Both the position numbers and the translations under genes were made by a program. From assembly GCF_047496725.1 (NCBI RefSeq), contig NW_027328667.1, forward strand, positions 524,501 to 588,500: a DNA stretch of 64,000 bases, written 5' to 3'. This document shows positions 30,294 to 39,479 of this stretch, one piece after another. Positions within the stretch are counted from its first letter, which is position 1; every line of letters begins with the position of its first letter. The notes beneath the pieces were generated by a model. That model was not told the origin of the DNA and made no database searches. It was given only the letters and a program-made list of their open reading frames with translations. The stretch is from Anoplolepis gracilipes (taxonomy: Eukaryota > Arthropoda > Insecta > Hymenoptera > Formicidae).

Positions 30294-31493
30294 TTAGGTA
30301 ATTTTGCGCACAACGTTGGTCAACGGGTTGTACTGGATCACGCGATCGTGTATGATGAGACAGTACGCAGTCGTATTATTAGACACATTCTCCTTACACT
30401 CAAATTCCAATCGCACATCCACGGTTGTACTCTTGACCGATTTGTTTTGTCGAGAACAATCGATGATCACAAACGGATCGTAATGTAGAAACAGCGAGAC
30501 GGTGAGACTCGGTTCGAGGTACTCGTATCTGTAATAGTTTTTGCAGAAACGCGCGTACGTGTCGTACAGAATCGACCATCTGTTTTTATCGAAATCCAGA
30601 TTCATGTCGTCGTACGGATAACATTCCGAGTTCAGATAGAGTTTCACGTTTGTTAATTTACAGTCGTCGAATTTACTCGCATCCTCGGACATAACATTCT
30701 TCCGGCCTGTCTGCAGAGCAAAGATAACGTATCGTGGTTTCTCCAGCTGAGTCGCGGTCTTAATGGCCCACGAATGTTTGGTTGTACGCTGCAACAGCGG
30801 AAACTCGTACAGATCCCACGAGCGAAAACCCATGCTGAGGTAGCGTCCGCTTTCCAGAGCGCGCAGCATAGACAGCTTTTTAATTTCACTCAACAACACA
30901 TGTGGCATTCGCCATTGTATCTTGAATATGTTGATCACAGGCTCCAGCGTCGAAGCTCCAAGCAGACAATTGTTGTCATTGTGCGATCGTATTAAGATCA
31001 ATTCGTGACGAGCGTTAATTACTATGCGTCTGTAATCCTCGCAAAATCCCAATAACATGTAGAGCGGTACGCAAAAATTAAAGTGTCCATCCACAATAGT
31101 TGGCTCACTCCAGCCAGCATTTCTCATAATCACGCTTCTATCGGATGATATTGTTACATAGTTTTTGAGCATACTTGTTATTCCCACGTTTCTATTCCGA
31201 TCAATCTCCACACCATCGAGTTCGTATCGAATCTCGTCAAACATGAATGCAACGCAATTATTTTGCAGTACCACATCGGAACCGGCAGTTGGCTTCTTTA
31301 TCTTCAATTCTCCCTCGATGTATAAGAAACTCTCATACGGCAATGTATACAGATCCTGTTGTTGTGTGAGTATTCTTATCTCATCACTGTGTCTGAACGT
31401 TGTGTTGGCGAATGGGTTGTAGGAGTGAGTCTCAATCTTGACGATGCGATCGTCAAAGATTGGCTCGTCCGCGATGTTGAGAATGTCAGTCAT
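30294..31493 (-). CDS. Polinton major capsid protein (double jelly-roll)
   Basis: Intact 399-residue frame starting MTDILNIADEP. It has the blocks known from arthropod and Hydra Polinton capsid proteins: S-Y-N-P-F-A-N-T-T-F, then LPYESFLYIEG, FMFDEIRYELDGVEI, NFCVPLYMLLGFCEDY and ELILIRSHNDNNCL. It ends in a beta-rich C-terminal barrel. In the adenovirus-like capsid it forms the hexon-type trimer. Four bases separate its start from the stop of the 57-residue ORF upstream. It is the only core structural gene in the window without a visible lesion. Confidence 0.88.
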   Translation of the reverse strand: MTDILNIADEPIFDDRIVKIETHSYNPFANTTFRHSDEIRILTQQQDLYTLPYESFLYIEGELKIKKPTAGSDVVLQNNCVAFMFDEIRYELDGVEIDRNRNVGITSMLKNYVTISSDRSVIMRNAGWSEPTIVDGHFNFCVPLYMLLGFCEDYRRIVINARHELILIRSHNDNNCLLGASTLEPVINIFKIQWRMPHVLLSEIKKLSMLRALESGRYLSMGFRSWDLYEFPLLQRTTKHSWAIKTATQLEKPRYVIFALQTGRKNVMSEDASKFDDCKLTNVKLYLNSECYPYDDMNLDFDKNRWSILYDTYARFCKNYYRYEYLEPSLTVSLFLHYDPFVIIDCSRQNKSVKSTTVDVRLEFECKENVSNNTTAYCLIIHDRVIQYNPLTNVVRKIT

Positions 31494-31496
31494 CGT

Positions 31497-31670
31497 TCAA
31501 ATGTTTCGCACCGCGAATCCCAAAGATTGTAAAAACGCAACGTTTGATGCGTTCAATTTCTTTTTCTTAGTGCCGGATGATTGGATATTAGCAAATGTCG
31601 ATGTTGTTGTCGCTGGCGTCGTAAAGATTGTGTTGTTTCTCGCGTCTTTCGATCCGTTCAACACGAGCAT
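31497..31670 (-). CDS. 57-residue ORF between the minor and major capsid genes
   Basis: An ATG at 31,670 opens a frame ending TGA at 31,497-31,499, four bases before the capsid start. The product has a Thr/Ser-rich middle and a basic stretch (GTKKKKLN). It ends in the compact block N-V-A-F-L-Q-S-L-G-F, which resembles the short C-terminal motifs of small virion proteins in other Polintons. Tight packing between two virion genes supports it as real. Function is unknown. Confidence 0.5.
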   Translation of the reverse strand: MLVLNGSKDARNNTIFTTPATTTSTFANIQSSGTKKKKLNASNVAFLQSLGFAVRNI

Positions 31671-31676
31671 CAGACG

Positions 31677-32439
31677 CTAATTTTGCCGCCGCCGTACATG
31701 CAATCTAATGGTGATCTCTTCTCCTCGAAAATCGAGTAATCGTCCTTCCTGGTCGACAACGCGTAACGTTAAATCCGTAATGCACTGCACGATGATCGGT
31801 AGGTAAATGATGTGCCGGTGTTTCTGATATCTTATATCCTGGTGGTACCCCTGGTGGTAAAAATTCGTGTATCGTATGAACGAGTTTGCCGTTGTTGTAC
31901 GCACCCGCGGTCACATTACATTCGACGCGGATAATGTTCACGTTGATAATGTTAATCAGCACGTCCGACTCGTACCATTTTCGCGGCAGTATACGGTTCG
32001 AGAATCCTAGCAGCAATCCAATATTGTTAGGCTTGCTAAAATTTAATCTGTAGGCACATTTGATCTCGCTCCTCATCGTATTGTAATTAGCGCGGAGCAT
32101 TATAGGCCATTCTCCAACCTCAAAGTCATCATCGTCGTCAGTGTGTTTTTTATCACTATCACGAACTGTGTGTTGCGAACGTTTTCGTGAAATTGTATGT
32201 TTCAAAAATTCATGTATCGCTTGCAGCTCGTACGATCCCTTGGAAATCATAATTTCCGCATCGTCTTTGCCAAAGTAAAATTTATTATTCGAGGAATTCA
32301 CGTTCGATATCGTGTGATAACTCACAACATCTGCTAGACCAAGCTCGTATTCACCGTCGCTTAAATCTACGGGAAAGTAGTTTGCTGTGAGAACGTTGCT
32401 CTTTCCAGTCAGCATGAATGTCATAGACGTGTTGACCAA
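31677..32439 (-). pseudogene. Polinton minor capsid (penton-like) protein, one frameshift
   Basis: Starts MVNTSMTFMLTGKS at 32,439, then N-Y-F-P-V-D-L-S-D-G-E-Y-E-L-G-L and S-S-N-N-K-F-Y-F, the signature of the single jelly-roll penton protein of Polintons. The frame changes near 31,800. The genuine C-terminus (L-R-V-V-D-Q-E-G-R-L-L-D-F-R-G-E-E-I-T-I) is read in the next frame down to 31,677. So there is one small indel, and the gene is otherwise complete. It would close the capsid vertices. It is followed by the 57-residue ORF and preceded by the protease. Confidence 0.82.
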
Positions 32440-32459
32440 ACTGTTTAACGAATACTAAG

Positions 32460-33222
32460 TTAAATAGCGCAATGTATGTCTTTAAATTCGCGTGCATCGA
32501 CCGCTCGGAGAAACTGCAAGCACAATTGTCCGCAGATGCTTTGATTATAAGTTTGATAGGATGTGTGATTATAATCTATTTTTGTCACATTTAAATATCG
32601 CACCAATTCATTCGGCGGTCGAAGATTGCCAAAAATGTCAAAATATATAGCGCGATTCTCCCTCTTTGCATACGCTACCCAGTGAGTACCCGAGCCTTTA
32701 GCGTTATCCAAATTTATGATACCACTCTCGTTTTGACATACAGGGTGTCCCAGAACAACCTTCCGTCCGTAAAATGACGTACGCCTGACACAATTCTAAG
32801 ACAATTTTTCCTTTACCAAAATTTGATTTAAAGCGTAGTTTTTGAGTTATAAGCGAAAATAGTTAGCAAATCACTCGTCGAGTGCAGAAGGCAGGCAGGA
32901 GCGGCGCGGCGCATCGCAAGCGCGGGCGCAGCTGACCGTCCGACGAGTGATTACTGCTGCATAAGTCAAAATCGCTAACTATTTTATCTTATAACACAAA
33001 ATTATGCTTTAAATAAAATTTTGGTAAAGAAGAAAATGTCGTATAATTACGTCAAGAATAAGTGTTCCTTAAAATAACGTCGGACGCTGCGATCAGCTGA
33101 TTGCTACACGCGATGTGTCTGTCAGCTGAACTGGAAAATCAATATATCGATCGGTCTGAAGTCGTCGACGACAATGTCGATGACAATCGAAGGAGCGTCG
33201 CCGTCGCGGAGACGGTTATTTC

Positions 33223-33266
<44 letters not shown>

Positions 33267-33781
33267 ACTCACTCTGTCCCTTTCTTTTACACACACACTC
33301 AGCCATACACACATCGCGTGTAGCAATCAGCTGATCGCAGCGTCCGACGTTATTTTAAGGAACACTTATTCCTGACGTAATTATACGACATTTTCTTTTT
33401 TGTCAAAATTTTATTTAAAGCATAATTTTGTGTTATAAGATAAAATAGTTAGCGATTTTGACACATGCGACGGTAATCACTCGTCGGACGGTCAGCTGCG
33501 CCCGCGCCGCTCCTGCCTGCCTTCTGTACTCGACGAGTGATTTGCTAACTATTTTCGCTTATAACTCAAAAACTACGCTTTAAATCAAATTTTGGTAAAG
33601 GAAAAATTGTCTTAGAATTGTGTCAGGAGTACGTCATTTTACGGACGGAAGGTTGTTCTGGGACACCCTGTATACCACCGATCGGTAATGAGTCACGCAT
33701 AAAAACACCTCTAAAATACGGAATATGCATACGTTTTGCTAGTTGCAGCAGTTGAATGTTAGTAGTTACGCCCTCTGACAT
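32460..33781 (-). pseudogene. Adenain-type maturation protease, split by a MITE
   Basis: The N-terminal part runs from the ATG at 33,781 to 33,673. The C-terminal part is 32,738-32,460. The C-part shows G-T-H-W (catalytic His), Y-F-D-I-F-G (acidic residue), and Q-S-I-C-G-Q-L-C-L (oxyanion Gln and nucleophile Cys), the triad of the adenovirus/Ulp1-like cysteine proteases used in Polinton maturation. The 930-bp MITE sits between the halves. Removing it with one TA would restore phase, so the insertion is the only lesion I see. The start overlaps the end of the PLA2-domain gene by 23 bases. Confidence 0.85.
32741..33670. mobile_element. 930-bp palindromic MITE, family 2 (TA-flanked)
   Basis: The ends CAGGGTGTCCCAGAACAACC and the complement are flanked by TA at 32,739 and 33,671. 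The inverted repeats extend about 400 bp each side, around a centre containing a (TC)n tract at 33,222-33,262. It shares the terminal CAGGGTGTCC with family 1 but not the interior. No transposase. It interrupts the protease gene. Confidence 0.9.
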
Positions 33782-34426
33782 TTTTAGCGTCTCTTTGACG
33801 TTTTTTCTCCTTTCTCATTGAGACTCCTCGTCCGTATTTGTATGGCGCGAGATACAATCCGTGACCTTCCATGGCGCGATTGTGACGTAGCATCTCTTGA
33901 AACTGACGTTGTGTAGCTTTTCCGTCGTTCACCATCTTTGCTACACCAGCCGCTCCACCAATCAGAGATCCGAGAGCGCCCAACACTGGTAGAATCGGTA
34001 ATACGCCCCCGCGTTTCGCTACCGGAAGTATTCGTTTTTTCGTAATCTTTTTCTTCGTCAACGACTTTTTCATCTCCATACCCATTTTCGTCTTTGCTTT
34101 CATGGCCGTCCAAACGGCCGTGACTGCTGCTCTTTCACCAAAATTCGAATCTTTCGCGGCAATACGTTCTCGCGCCTTCACACCTAGTATACGATCCGCT
34201 GTGTATGAACGTGTCGTTCGCCGAGGTCATTGCTTCGCGAGTAAGCTAAATCGTGTTCACAACACGCGACGTCCAATGGATTGATGCCTCGATCACCTCT
34301 AGCCAATCGTTTTTATAAACGAGTTTTCGGTCTGCAAAACTGATATCCAGGAATATGTAATTCGATAGGAAGTGCGTTTATCGCACGAATCAACAGACCA
34401 ATGCCTCTTACAGTTCTCGCTGACAT
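33759..34426 (-). pseudogene. PLA2-domain virion protein with pX/pVI-like tail (broken)
   Basis: From the ATG at 34,426 the frame gives L-P-I-E-L-H-I-P-G-Y-Q, then a region matching the parvovirus VP1-type phospholipase A2. The calcium-loop position reads F-C-R-P-K-T where Y-C-G-P-G-T is usual, and the catalytic block C-C-E-H-D-L-A-Y-S is kept. A TAA interrupts it (about 34,322) and a frameshift follows near 34,225. The C-terminal half is open (34,181-33,759). It has a basic stretch, a glycine-rich hydrophobic segment (LGALGSLIGGAAGVAK) and H-G-L-Y-L-A-P-Y-K-Y-G-R-G. The tail resembles adenovirus-like core/membrane-lytic precursor proteins. A role in endosome escape is inferred from family knowledge. 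Confidence 0.72.
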
Positions 34427-34674
34427 TCGTAACAATCTTTTATTATCGGCGCTGGACCGTCAATGTGCGTTTGTTGCCACGGTCGATTGTAATGTTCGAA
34501 ACAACGATGATAGGTCTGAACCTCCGAATCTGCTTTTATGTATTCTAGAAGTTTGTCCCACAGACGCTCCACGTAACGACCAAACTGTTGCAATAAAATA
34601 ATCTTTGGTATATATCGTAACTGTTCTGAGGTAAGGTTGAGAATATCACAGTCATCCGACAGTGAAAGAAACAT
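34408..34674 (-). CDS. Small Polinton protein upstream of the PLA2 gene
   Basis: 88-residue frame starting MFLSLSDDCDILNL. It contains helical segments and a C-terminal R-P-W-Q-Q...C-Y-E-C pair. Its stop overlaps the start of the PLA2-domain gene by 19 bases, as expected for tightly packed virion genes. It is divergent from the packaging ATPase, so its promoter lies in 34,675-34,777. I do not recognise the family. Confidence 0.45.
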   Translation of the reverse strand: MFLSLSDDCDILNLTSEQLRYIPKIILLQQFGRYVERLWDKLLEYIKADSEVQTYHRCFEHYNRPWQQTHIDGPAPIIKDCYECQREL

Positions 34675-34777
34675 GTTTGATACTGAGCGGTTTCGATTTG
34701 ATGCGCATCTATAAATAGGCTCTCCTCCTCCTCCTTCTTCTCCTCAGAAAGTATTGTTAAGTCTGATTAGACAAGTC

Positions 34778-36233
34778 ATGCGATTCGTGCAACAACCAAT
34801 GGTAATTAAAGTATTAAATTTTGACAATAGGCTAATGCCTGAAAAAGAAATACCCAAACATGGAAAAATGTTACCGAATACAATACGTGGTCTCATTTGC
34901 AGCCCTTCGAATTGCGGTAAAACTAACTTGTTGATAAGCTTGATAGAAAGTCTAAACGGTGTACGCTTTGAAAATTTATACATATATTCAAAATCGCTTC
35001 AACAACCAAAATATCAATATTTAAAAAATTTACTATTGTTGTGCCGCGGTACGGCACTGGGTTCGGGATCCGCGAAGGAGGGCAGGAGCCAAGGCGCAGG
35101 GAGACGTCTTCTTGTTTAATTAATTTGGAACTTTGTAGTTGTTAGAAAATAAAGTATATTTTCACCCATATATAGTGGTCGTTCTTACAGAGGTTCCTTC
35201 TCCTTCGGTTAGCTGGTGAGAGTTAGGCCAAACTTGTCCGGAGATAGTTGATATGATGATTAGGATGGAATTCGTTGTCGAGCGTGACTGCGTCAGACGT
35301 CGTCGGTCGATGCGTGTCCGCGTGTGCTAACGATCTCGTTACTTAGATATTAAGACTGCCCGATTACACTTACTACGGTATCACGACTGCCCGCTGCAGT
35401 TATAGTTATTCCTGATTCACTTTAGGACTGCCCACGCGTCCGAGCGCAGGTGGGTTTTTTATACCATTGAGCGACCGTCCTAAAATTCGGTCGAGTTGCT
35501 CAATTCGCGCTGAGTGCAAGCGCAGCGGGTCCAAGGGTCGGACTTTCTTGCTTGCACTCTTTCACAATCCTCGTCGCGGTGTTCCGGCTTCGTCTCGGGT
35601 TTCGCGCGTGACTCGCTATGTCAGCGGTATGCGTGGTCAACGCTCCGATCGCGGTATGCGGATATCGTTCATTTCGCAAGACTTATTTTGTTAGTATTCC
35701 ACAATTATACTTTTATTATACTTTCTTAATTATTAATTGATTATTATTTCATATATATTATTTAATGTTAATTAGTTATAGTCTCGGGCTATAACACTAT
35801 CATCGATAGATGAAATTGGTTACTTTACGTTTTCTAATAATATCGATGCAATTCCATCGAGAGAGGCGCTTCCGAATTCTGTTTTTATCTTTGATGACGT
35901 GGCATGTGACAAGCAAGATACGATAAGAGAGTACTTCTCAATGGGTCGACACTCAAGAGTCGATTGTTTCTATCTCTGTCAAACGTATGCCAAGATACCA
36001 AGCATACGCGACAATACTAATCTGTTGATATTATTTAAACAAGATTAAACAAGACGGTACAAATTTGCGACATGTGTACAATGATCATGTAAATACTGAT
36101 GTCTTACGATGATTTTAGCGCGTTATGTCAAAAATGTTGGCAACACAAGTATGGATTTCTAGTAATTGACAAAGACAGTTCAATGAGTAATGGATGCTAC
36201 AGAAGAGGTTTTAATGAATTTGTGGTACCGTAA
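34778..36233 (+). pseudogene. A32/FtsK-like packaging ATPase, split by a solo LTR
   Basis: From the ATG at 34,778 the Walker A region reads C-S-P-S-N-C-G-K-T-N (34,900). After the inserted LTR the frame resumes in phase at 35,801, with Walker B V-F-I-F-D-D-V-A (35,882) and the F-Y-L-C-Q-T-Y sensor-like block. Further frameshifts lie at about 36,046 (a small aaacaaga duplication) and near 36,100. The C-terminus G-F-N-E-F-V-V-P ends at 36,231. This motor would pump the DNA into capsids. The start used here is the first ATG after a TATA-like region; an upstream in-frame extension has no ATG. Confidence 0.85.
35037..35796. mobile_element. 760-bp solo LTR inside the packaging ATPase
   Basis: Begins TGTTGTGCCGCGGTACGGCA and ends GGCTATAACA, with CTAT immediately before and after. 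TG...CA ends and a 4-bp target duplication point to a Ty3/Gypsy-type LTR left by LTR-LTR recombination. An AATAAA-like signal (gaaaataaagt) lies near 35,145. It is not similar to the LTR at 18,148 beyond the short ends. Short ORFs inside are meaningless. Confidence 0.85.
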
Positions 36234-36285
36234 AGTGGTCAGTTGCTATCAAAACATTGACAGAGCAACGTCTACATAAAAAAAC

Positions 36286-37364
36286 ATGAGTGATAACAGT
36301 GATCGTGAAAAGATTGCGCGAAAAATTGTACAAACGAGCGAGTCAATTCGCAAAAAATATCGCGCGTTAAAAACTGGTAAAATTGTAGCGTTGGAGAAAC
36401 AGTTTAAGCCGATTAACGAGCCTCTAAAACAGCTTGTTCAAAATACCATCGATGTAGAATCCGACGTATCGAAAATCGAGCCGTTTGTTATACTCGGAAA
36501 GGACCATGTGGAAAAGAAAATTATAAAAGTTAAAAAACGATCAAGAATCTCATTGAATGATTTGAGCTCAAAGCAAAACCGATTAAATGTCTTATTAAAT
36601 GATTTGCCGATAACTTCTACACCGAATCAAAGACGAACGATACCGGACACATCTACTCAGATAGAAATTGTGCAACCGCATCAAGTATCATACGAGCAAC
36701 CACCTGCCGAAGAAATTTTTAAAACTACATCCGATTCGTTGGTTACAACGGTTCAACGTGAATTGCAAACGTCCGAAGGTGTAAACATATTTCGAGAGCA
36801 TTTAGGTCCACTCGGACAAAAATATATACTAACTTTTATGAATCAAGATAGAATAAAGCTATGGATTATGTGTATGGCATTAAGTTTTCTAACGATGGAA
36901 TAATCTTCAGTGATAAACATTTTGACGTAGACAAAAATGATAATATAATTATCAATGAAGTAAAATATACGGCAACGCCGGGTCTCTATGAATTAATTTT
37001 CAAAAAAATCCCCGACGATGAAATATACACCAATAATGATTTGCTTAAATATAAAAGTATATTACTAGCGACGAATGGGCATAAACATGAGAACAAAGCA
37101 CATAATCCAGTATTAAGGACTAAAAAATATAAGTATAAAATTGTAATTGCACCGTTATTTTTTAGCAGAAAAGCTGGAAAAGGTATATTACCGCGCACTA
37201 TGACTCCAAAGAACAATAAGATCGTGCATTGGAACGATCCAAACGAGTTGGTAGATTGTCTGCGATTACTGGATGCTTCGCGTCGAGCCGACAACAATGC
37301 TCACGACAATGAAATCATGTCGATTATCGAAGAACTTCGTGAAGATGGTCTTATTATATATTAA
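36286..37364 (+). pseudogene. DUF8207-like Polinton protein, one frameshift
   Basis: Starts MSDNSDREKIARKIVQTSES, a basic helical N-terminus typical of the long Polinton protein that carries a C-terminal DUF8207-like domain. The frame shifts at about 36,865. The second part has V-Y-G-I-K-F-S-N-D-G, T-P-G-L-Y-E-L-I-F-K-K and a D-L-L-K-Y-K-S-I-L block, then W-N-D-P-N-E-L-V. It ends at 37,362. The family is recurrent in arthropod Polintons, where it is suspected to be a virion or DNA-associated protein. One indel is the only lesion. A copy of its last 14 codons follows at 37,427. Confidence 0.7.
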
Positions 37365-37426
37365 ATAAGTTGACGATACTGCAACACGCGTATGAGTCAA
37401 GATAAGATACATAAGAGCTATACGTA

Positions 37427-37471
37427 GTCGATCATCGAGGAACTTCGCGAAGCAGGAATTACTATAAATTG
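37427..37471 (+). repeat. Duplicated 3' end of the DUF8207-like gene
   Basis: The bases ending the DUF8207-like gene (coding I-I-E-E-L-R-E-D-G) recur 100 bases downstream with about 10 differences (coding I-I-E-E-L-R-E-A-G) and a stop. The copy has no start of its own and marks an old local duplication. Confidence 0.6.
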
Positions 37472-37530
37472 AATGGTGTCTCGACAAAACTAATCAGCGT
37501 CGCGTGACACTTTACGAAACATCGGAAAAA

Positions 37531-37890
37531 ATGCCTATCAACAAATTTGGCTTATTCGATTCAAGAAATGATGCAACCGGCACAAACGGTTCTTGGGATA
37601 GATTGGTAAAAAGTTATGTGCACGAAAACGCTTTGTGTCGCGTCGTTACAGACTTCGATGCAAGGTCGCGTAAGATTCGCCGTGTAGCGCAACCTGAGGC
37701 TGACACCGATGCCGTCAACAAATTGTACGTGGAGTCCTGCGTTAAAAGATTAATGAATCGACAGAAAGAATCAGACAAGAAGCTGACTTTGCTTGAGAAG
37801 GACGTGCGAGCAATACAGATTGTGCTAAACAAACTTCAACGCGCGGCTAACGCTAACTCAGAAACAGTTATCAACTTGAATGAGCAGTAG
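37531..37890 (+). CDS. Polinton fiber-like protein (element B)
   Basis: 119 residues from the ATG at 37,531 (MPINKFGLFDSRND); an upstream GTG extension is less likely. The N-terminal P-I-N-K-F-G-L-F resembles a short capsid-anchoring tail. It is followed by R-K-I-R-R-V-A-Q-P-E-A-D-T-D-A-V-N-K-L-Y-V, close to the phage fiber consensus. A coiled-coil-like helix and an asparagine-rich end complete it. It matches the partial copy at the window start. The gene lies between the DUF8207-like protein and a tandem-repeat protein. A trimeric fiber is my inference. Confidence 0.55.
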   Translation: MPINKFGLFDSRNDATGTNGSWDRLVKSYVHENALCRVVTDFDARSRKIRRVAQPEADTDAVNKLYVESCVKRLMNRQKESDKKLTLLEKDVRAIQIVLNKLQRAANANSETVINLNEQ

Positions 37891-37974
37891 TGAACGGGTT
37901 AGGAGCGGCTATCAAACGGCTGCGAACAATTATCGAACAGCTATGAAGGATTACCGAAATGCTATCTAACTACA

Positions 37975-38256
37975 ATGAGTGGCAGTGGCAGTGGCAGTGA
38001 ACGACCTAGCAGCAGCTATAGCTTCGAACGAGGCTATCAGCATCTCAAGCAGGGCTGCGAACGAGGCTACGAACACTTCCTTAACGGCTACACTCAAGGT
38101 TACAAACAACTCAAGACCTGCTACGATCGGTCAAAAGACATCTGTGAACGAGGCTACGAACGGATCAGAAGCGGCTACGAACGAGTAAAAAACAACTACG
38201 AAAAAGGCTGCGAACGGGTCAGGAACGATTTTCGAATGGGTGAAGGACGGCGGTGA
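37975..38256 (+). CDS. Tandem-repeat protein with E-R-G-Y-E-R units
   Basis: 93 residues from the ATG at 37,975. After a Gly/Ser start, the protein is a chain of 11-residue repeats centred on C/Y-E-R-G-Y-E/Q-x-h (E-R-G-Y-Q-H-L-K, E-R-G-Y-E-H-F-L, E-R-G-Y-E-R-I-R). The DNA repeats (gaacgaggctacgaac) extend both upstream from about 37,890 and downstream to about 38,300 in shifted frames. The 33-bp array is therefore longer than the ORF and may once have coded more. An 11-residue periodicity suits a right-handed coiled coil. Element A lacks this array at the same position. Whether it is translated is uncertain. Confidence 0.4.
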   Translation: MSGSGSGSERPSSSYSFERGYQHLKQGCERGYEHFLNGYTQGYKQLKTCYDRSKDICERGYERIRSGYERVKNNYEKGCERVRNDFRMGEGRR

Positions 38257-38372
38257 ACAACGCAAGAACGGCTGCGAAAGGATTAAGAACGTGTCAGAAA
38301 CGCGAACAAAACATAGAAACCGCGTCAAAAACAGAAACTTAAAGAACGGTTATTAAAGGACGATAAACGAAA

Positions 38373-39352
38373 ATGAGTGATAAAAAAGCGAACAACAAAC
38401 GACCATCGAAAAAAACTGACAAAGCAAAGAATCAACATAGTTTGGAGAGACGGCAGTTGGTGAACGAACTGCACGCGCCGGCAAGAAAAAATTTTCCCCG
38501 AAGACACGTCATAGTGCGAGGATACGATGATCTGTGGCAAGCCGACATCGTCGAGATGTTCGAGTCAACAAGGGATACAATTACATACTCACTGTTATCG
38601 ATGTGTAGAGCAAGTATGCGTGGGTCGTACCGCTTAAGAGTAAAGATGGAAGCGTGACGGCTGATGCGATTGCAGAGATAATTCGAGACGATGCGAGATG
38701 TCCGAAAAATTTTCAAACCGATCAAGGAAAAGAATTTTACAATGCAAATGTACAAAACCTCATGAAGAAACACAATATTAATCATTATTCGACATATTCC
38801 GTCATGAAAGCTTCGATTGTGGAACGCTTCAATCGTACTTTGAAGAATAAAATGTGGAAAATGTTTACGCTCAATGGAAACTACAAGTGGATCGACGAAC
38901 TATCAAGACTCGTTGAAGAGTACAACACGCAAAAACATCGTACTATCGGTATGAGACCTGTCGATGTTACTCCAGCGATTACAGATAAACTTTTAAATAC
39001 GGTGTACAACAACGTAAAGATTGCGGCGCCGGCGAAATTTAAAATAGGCGATTCGGTGCGCGTGAGTAAATTCAAGACTTTATTCGAAAAAGGCTACACA
39101 CCAAATTGGACCACCGAAGTGTTTGAAATTGTTAAGATACAGAAAACTAATCCCGTGACATATATATTAAAAGATTCGCGCGGAAATCTCGTCGCCGGTG
39201 GATTTTACGAATACAAACTACAACGCGTTGCTGATCCCGATATATATCTTGTGGAAAAGATATTGAGGAAGAGGTGGAATGAGGTTTTTGTAAAATGGTT
39301 GGAACTCGATAGTTCACGGAATTCTTGGATACATAAAAATAATGTATTGTAA
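38373..39352 (+). pseudogene. Polinton integrase with chromodomain (element B, broken)
   Basis: From the ATG at 38,373 (MSDKKANNKRPSKK) it follows the same plan as the copy in A. The first catalytic aspartate lies in L-W-Q-A-D-I-V-E. A frameshift and a small deletion occur near 38,560-38,575, then a TAG (38,607) where copy A has CTG. From 38,642 the frame is open: T-D-Q-G-K-E-F (second Asp), S-I-V-E-R-F-N-R-T (Glu), an SH3-like region and the C-terminal chromodomain (YLVEKILRKR..FVKWLELD). The two copies are broken at different places, so the family was active before both decayed. Convergent with DNA polymerase B. Confidence 0.9.
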
Positions 39353-39375
39353 AAATATAACAAATATTATTTAAA

Positions 39376-39377
<2 letters not shown>

Positions 39378-39430
<53 letters not shown>
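39378..39430. repeat. (TA)n microsatellite between integrase and polymerase B
   Basis: A run of about 24 TA units lies in the 3' space shared by two convergent genes. Element A has a much shorter run at about 1353-1366 at the same place. Confidence 0.8.
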
Positions 39431-39431
<1 letters not shown>

Positions 39432-39479
39432 CAAAAATATACATATAATATTCAAATATATATATTTTTTTCTTTTTTT

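Noticed and set aside
35467..35729. Two overlapping 70-75-residue ORFs
   Set aside because: They lie wholly inside the solo LTR and match nothing.
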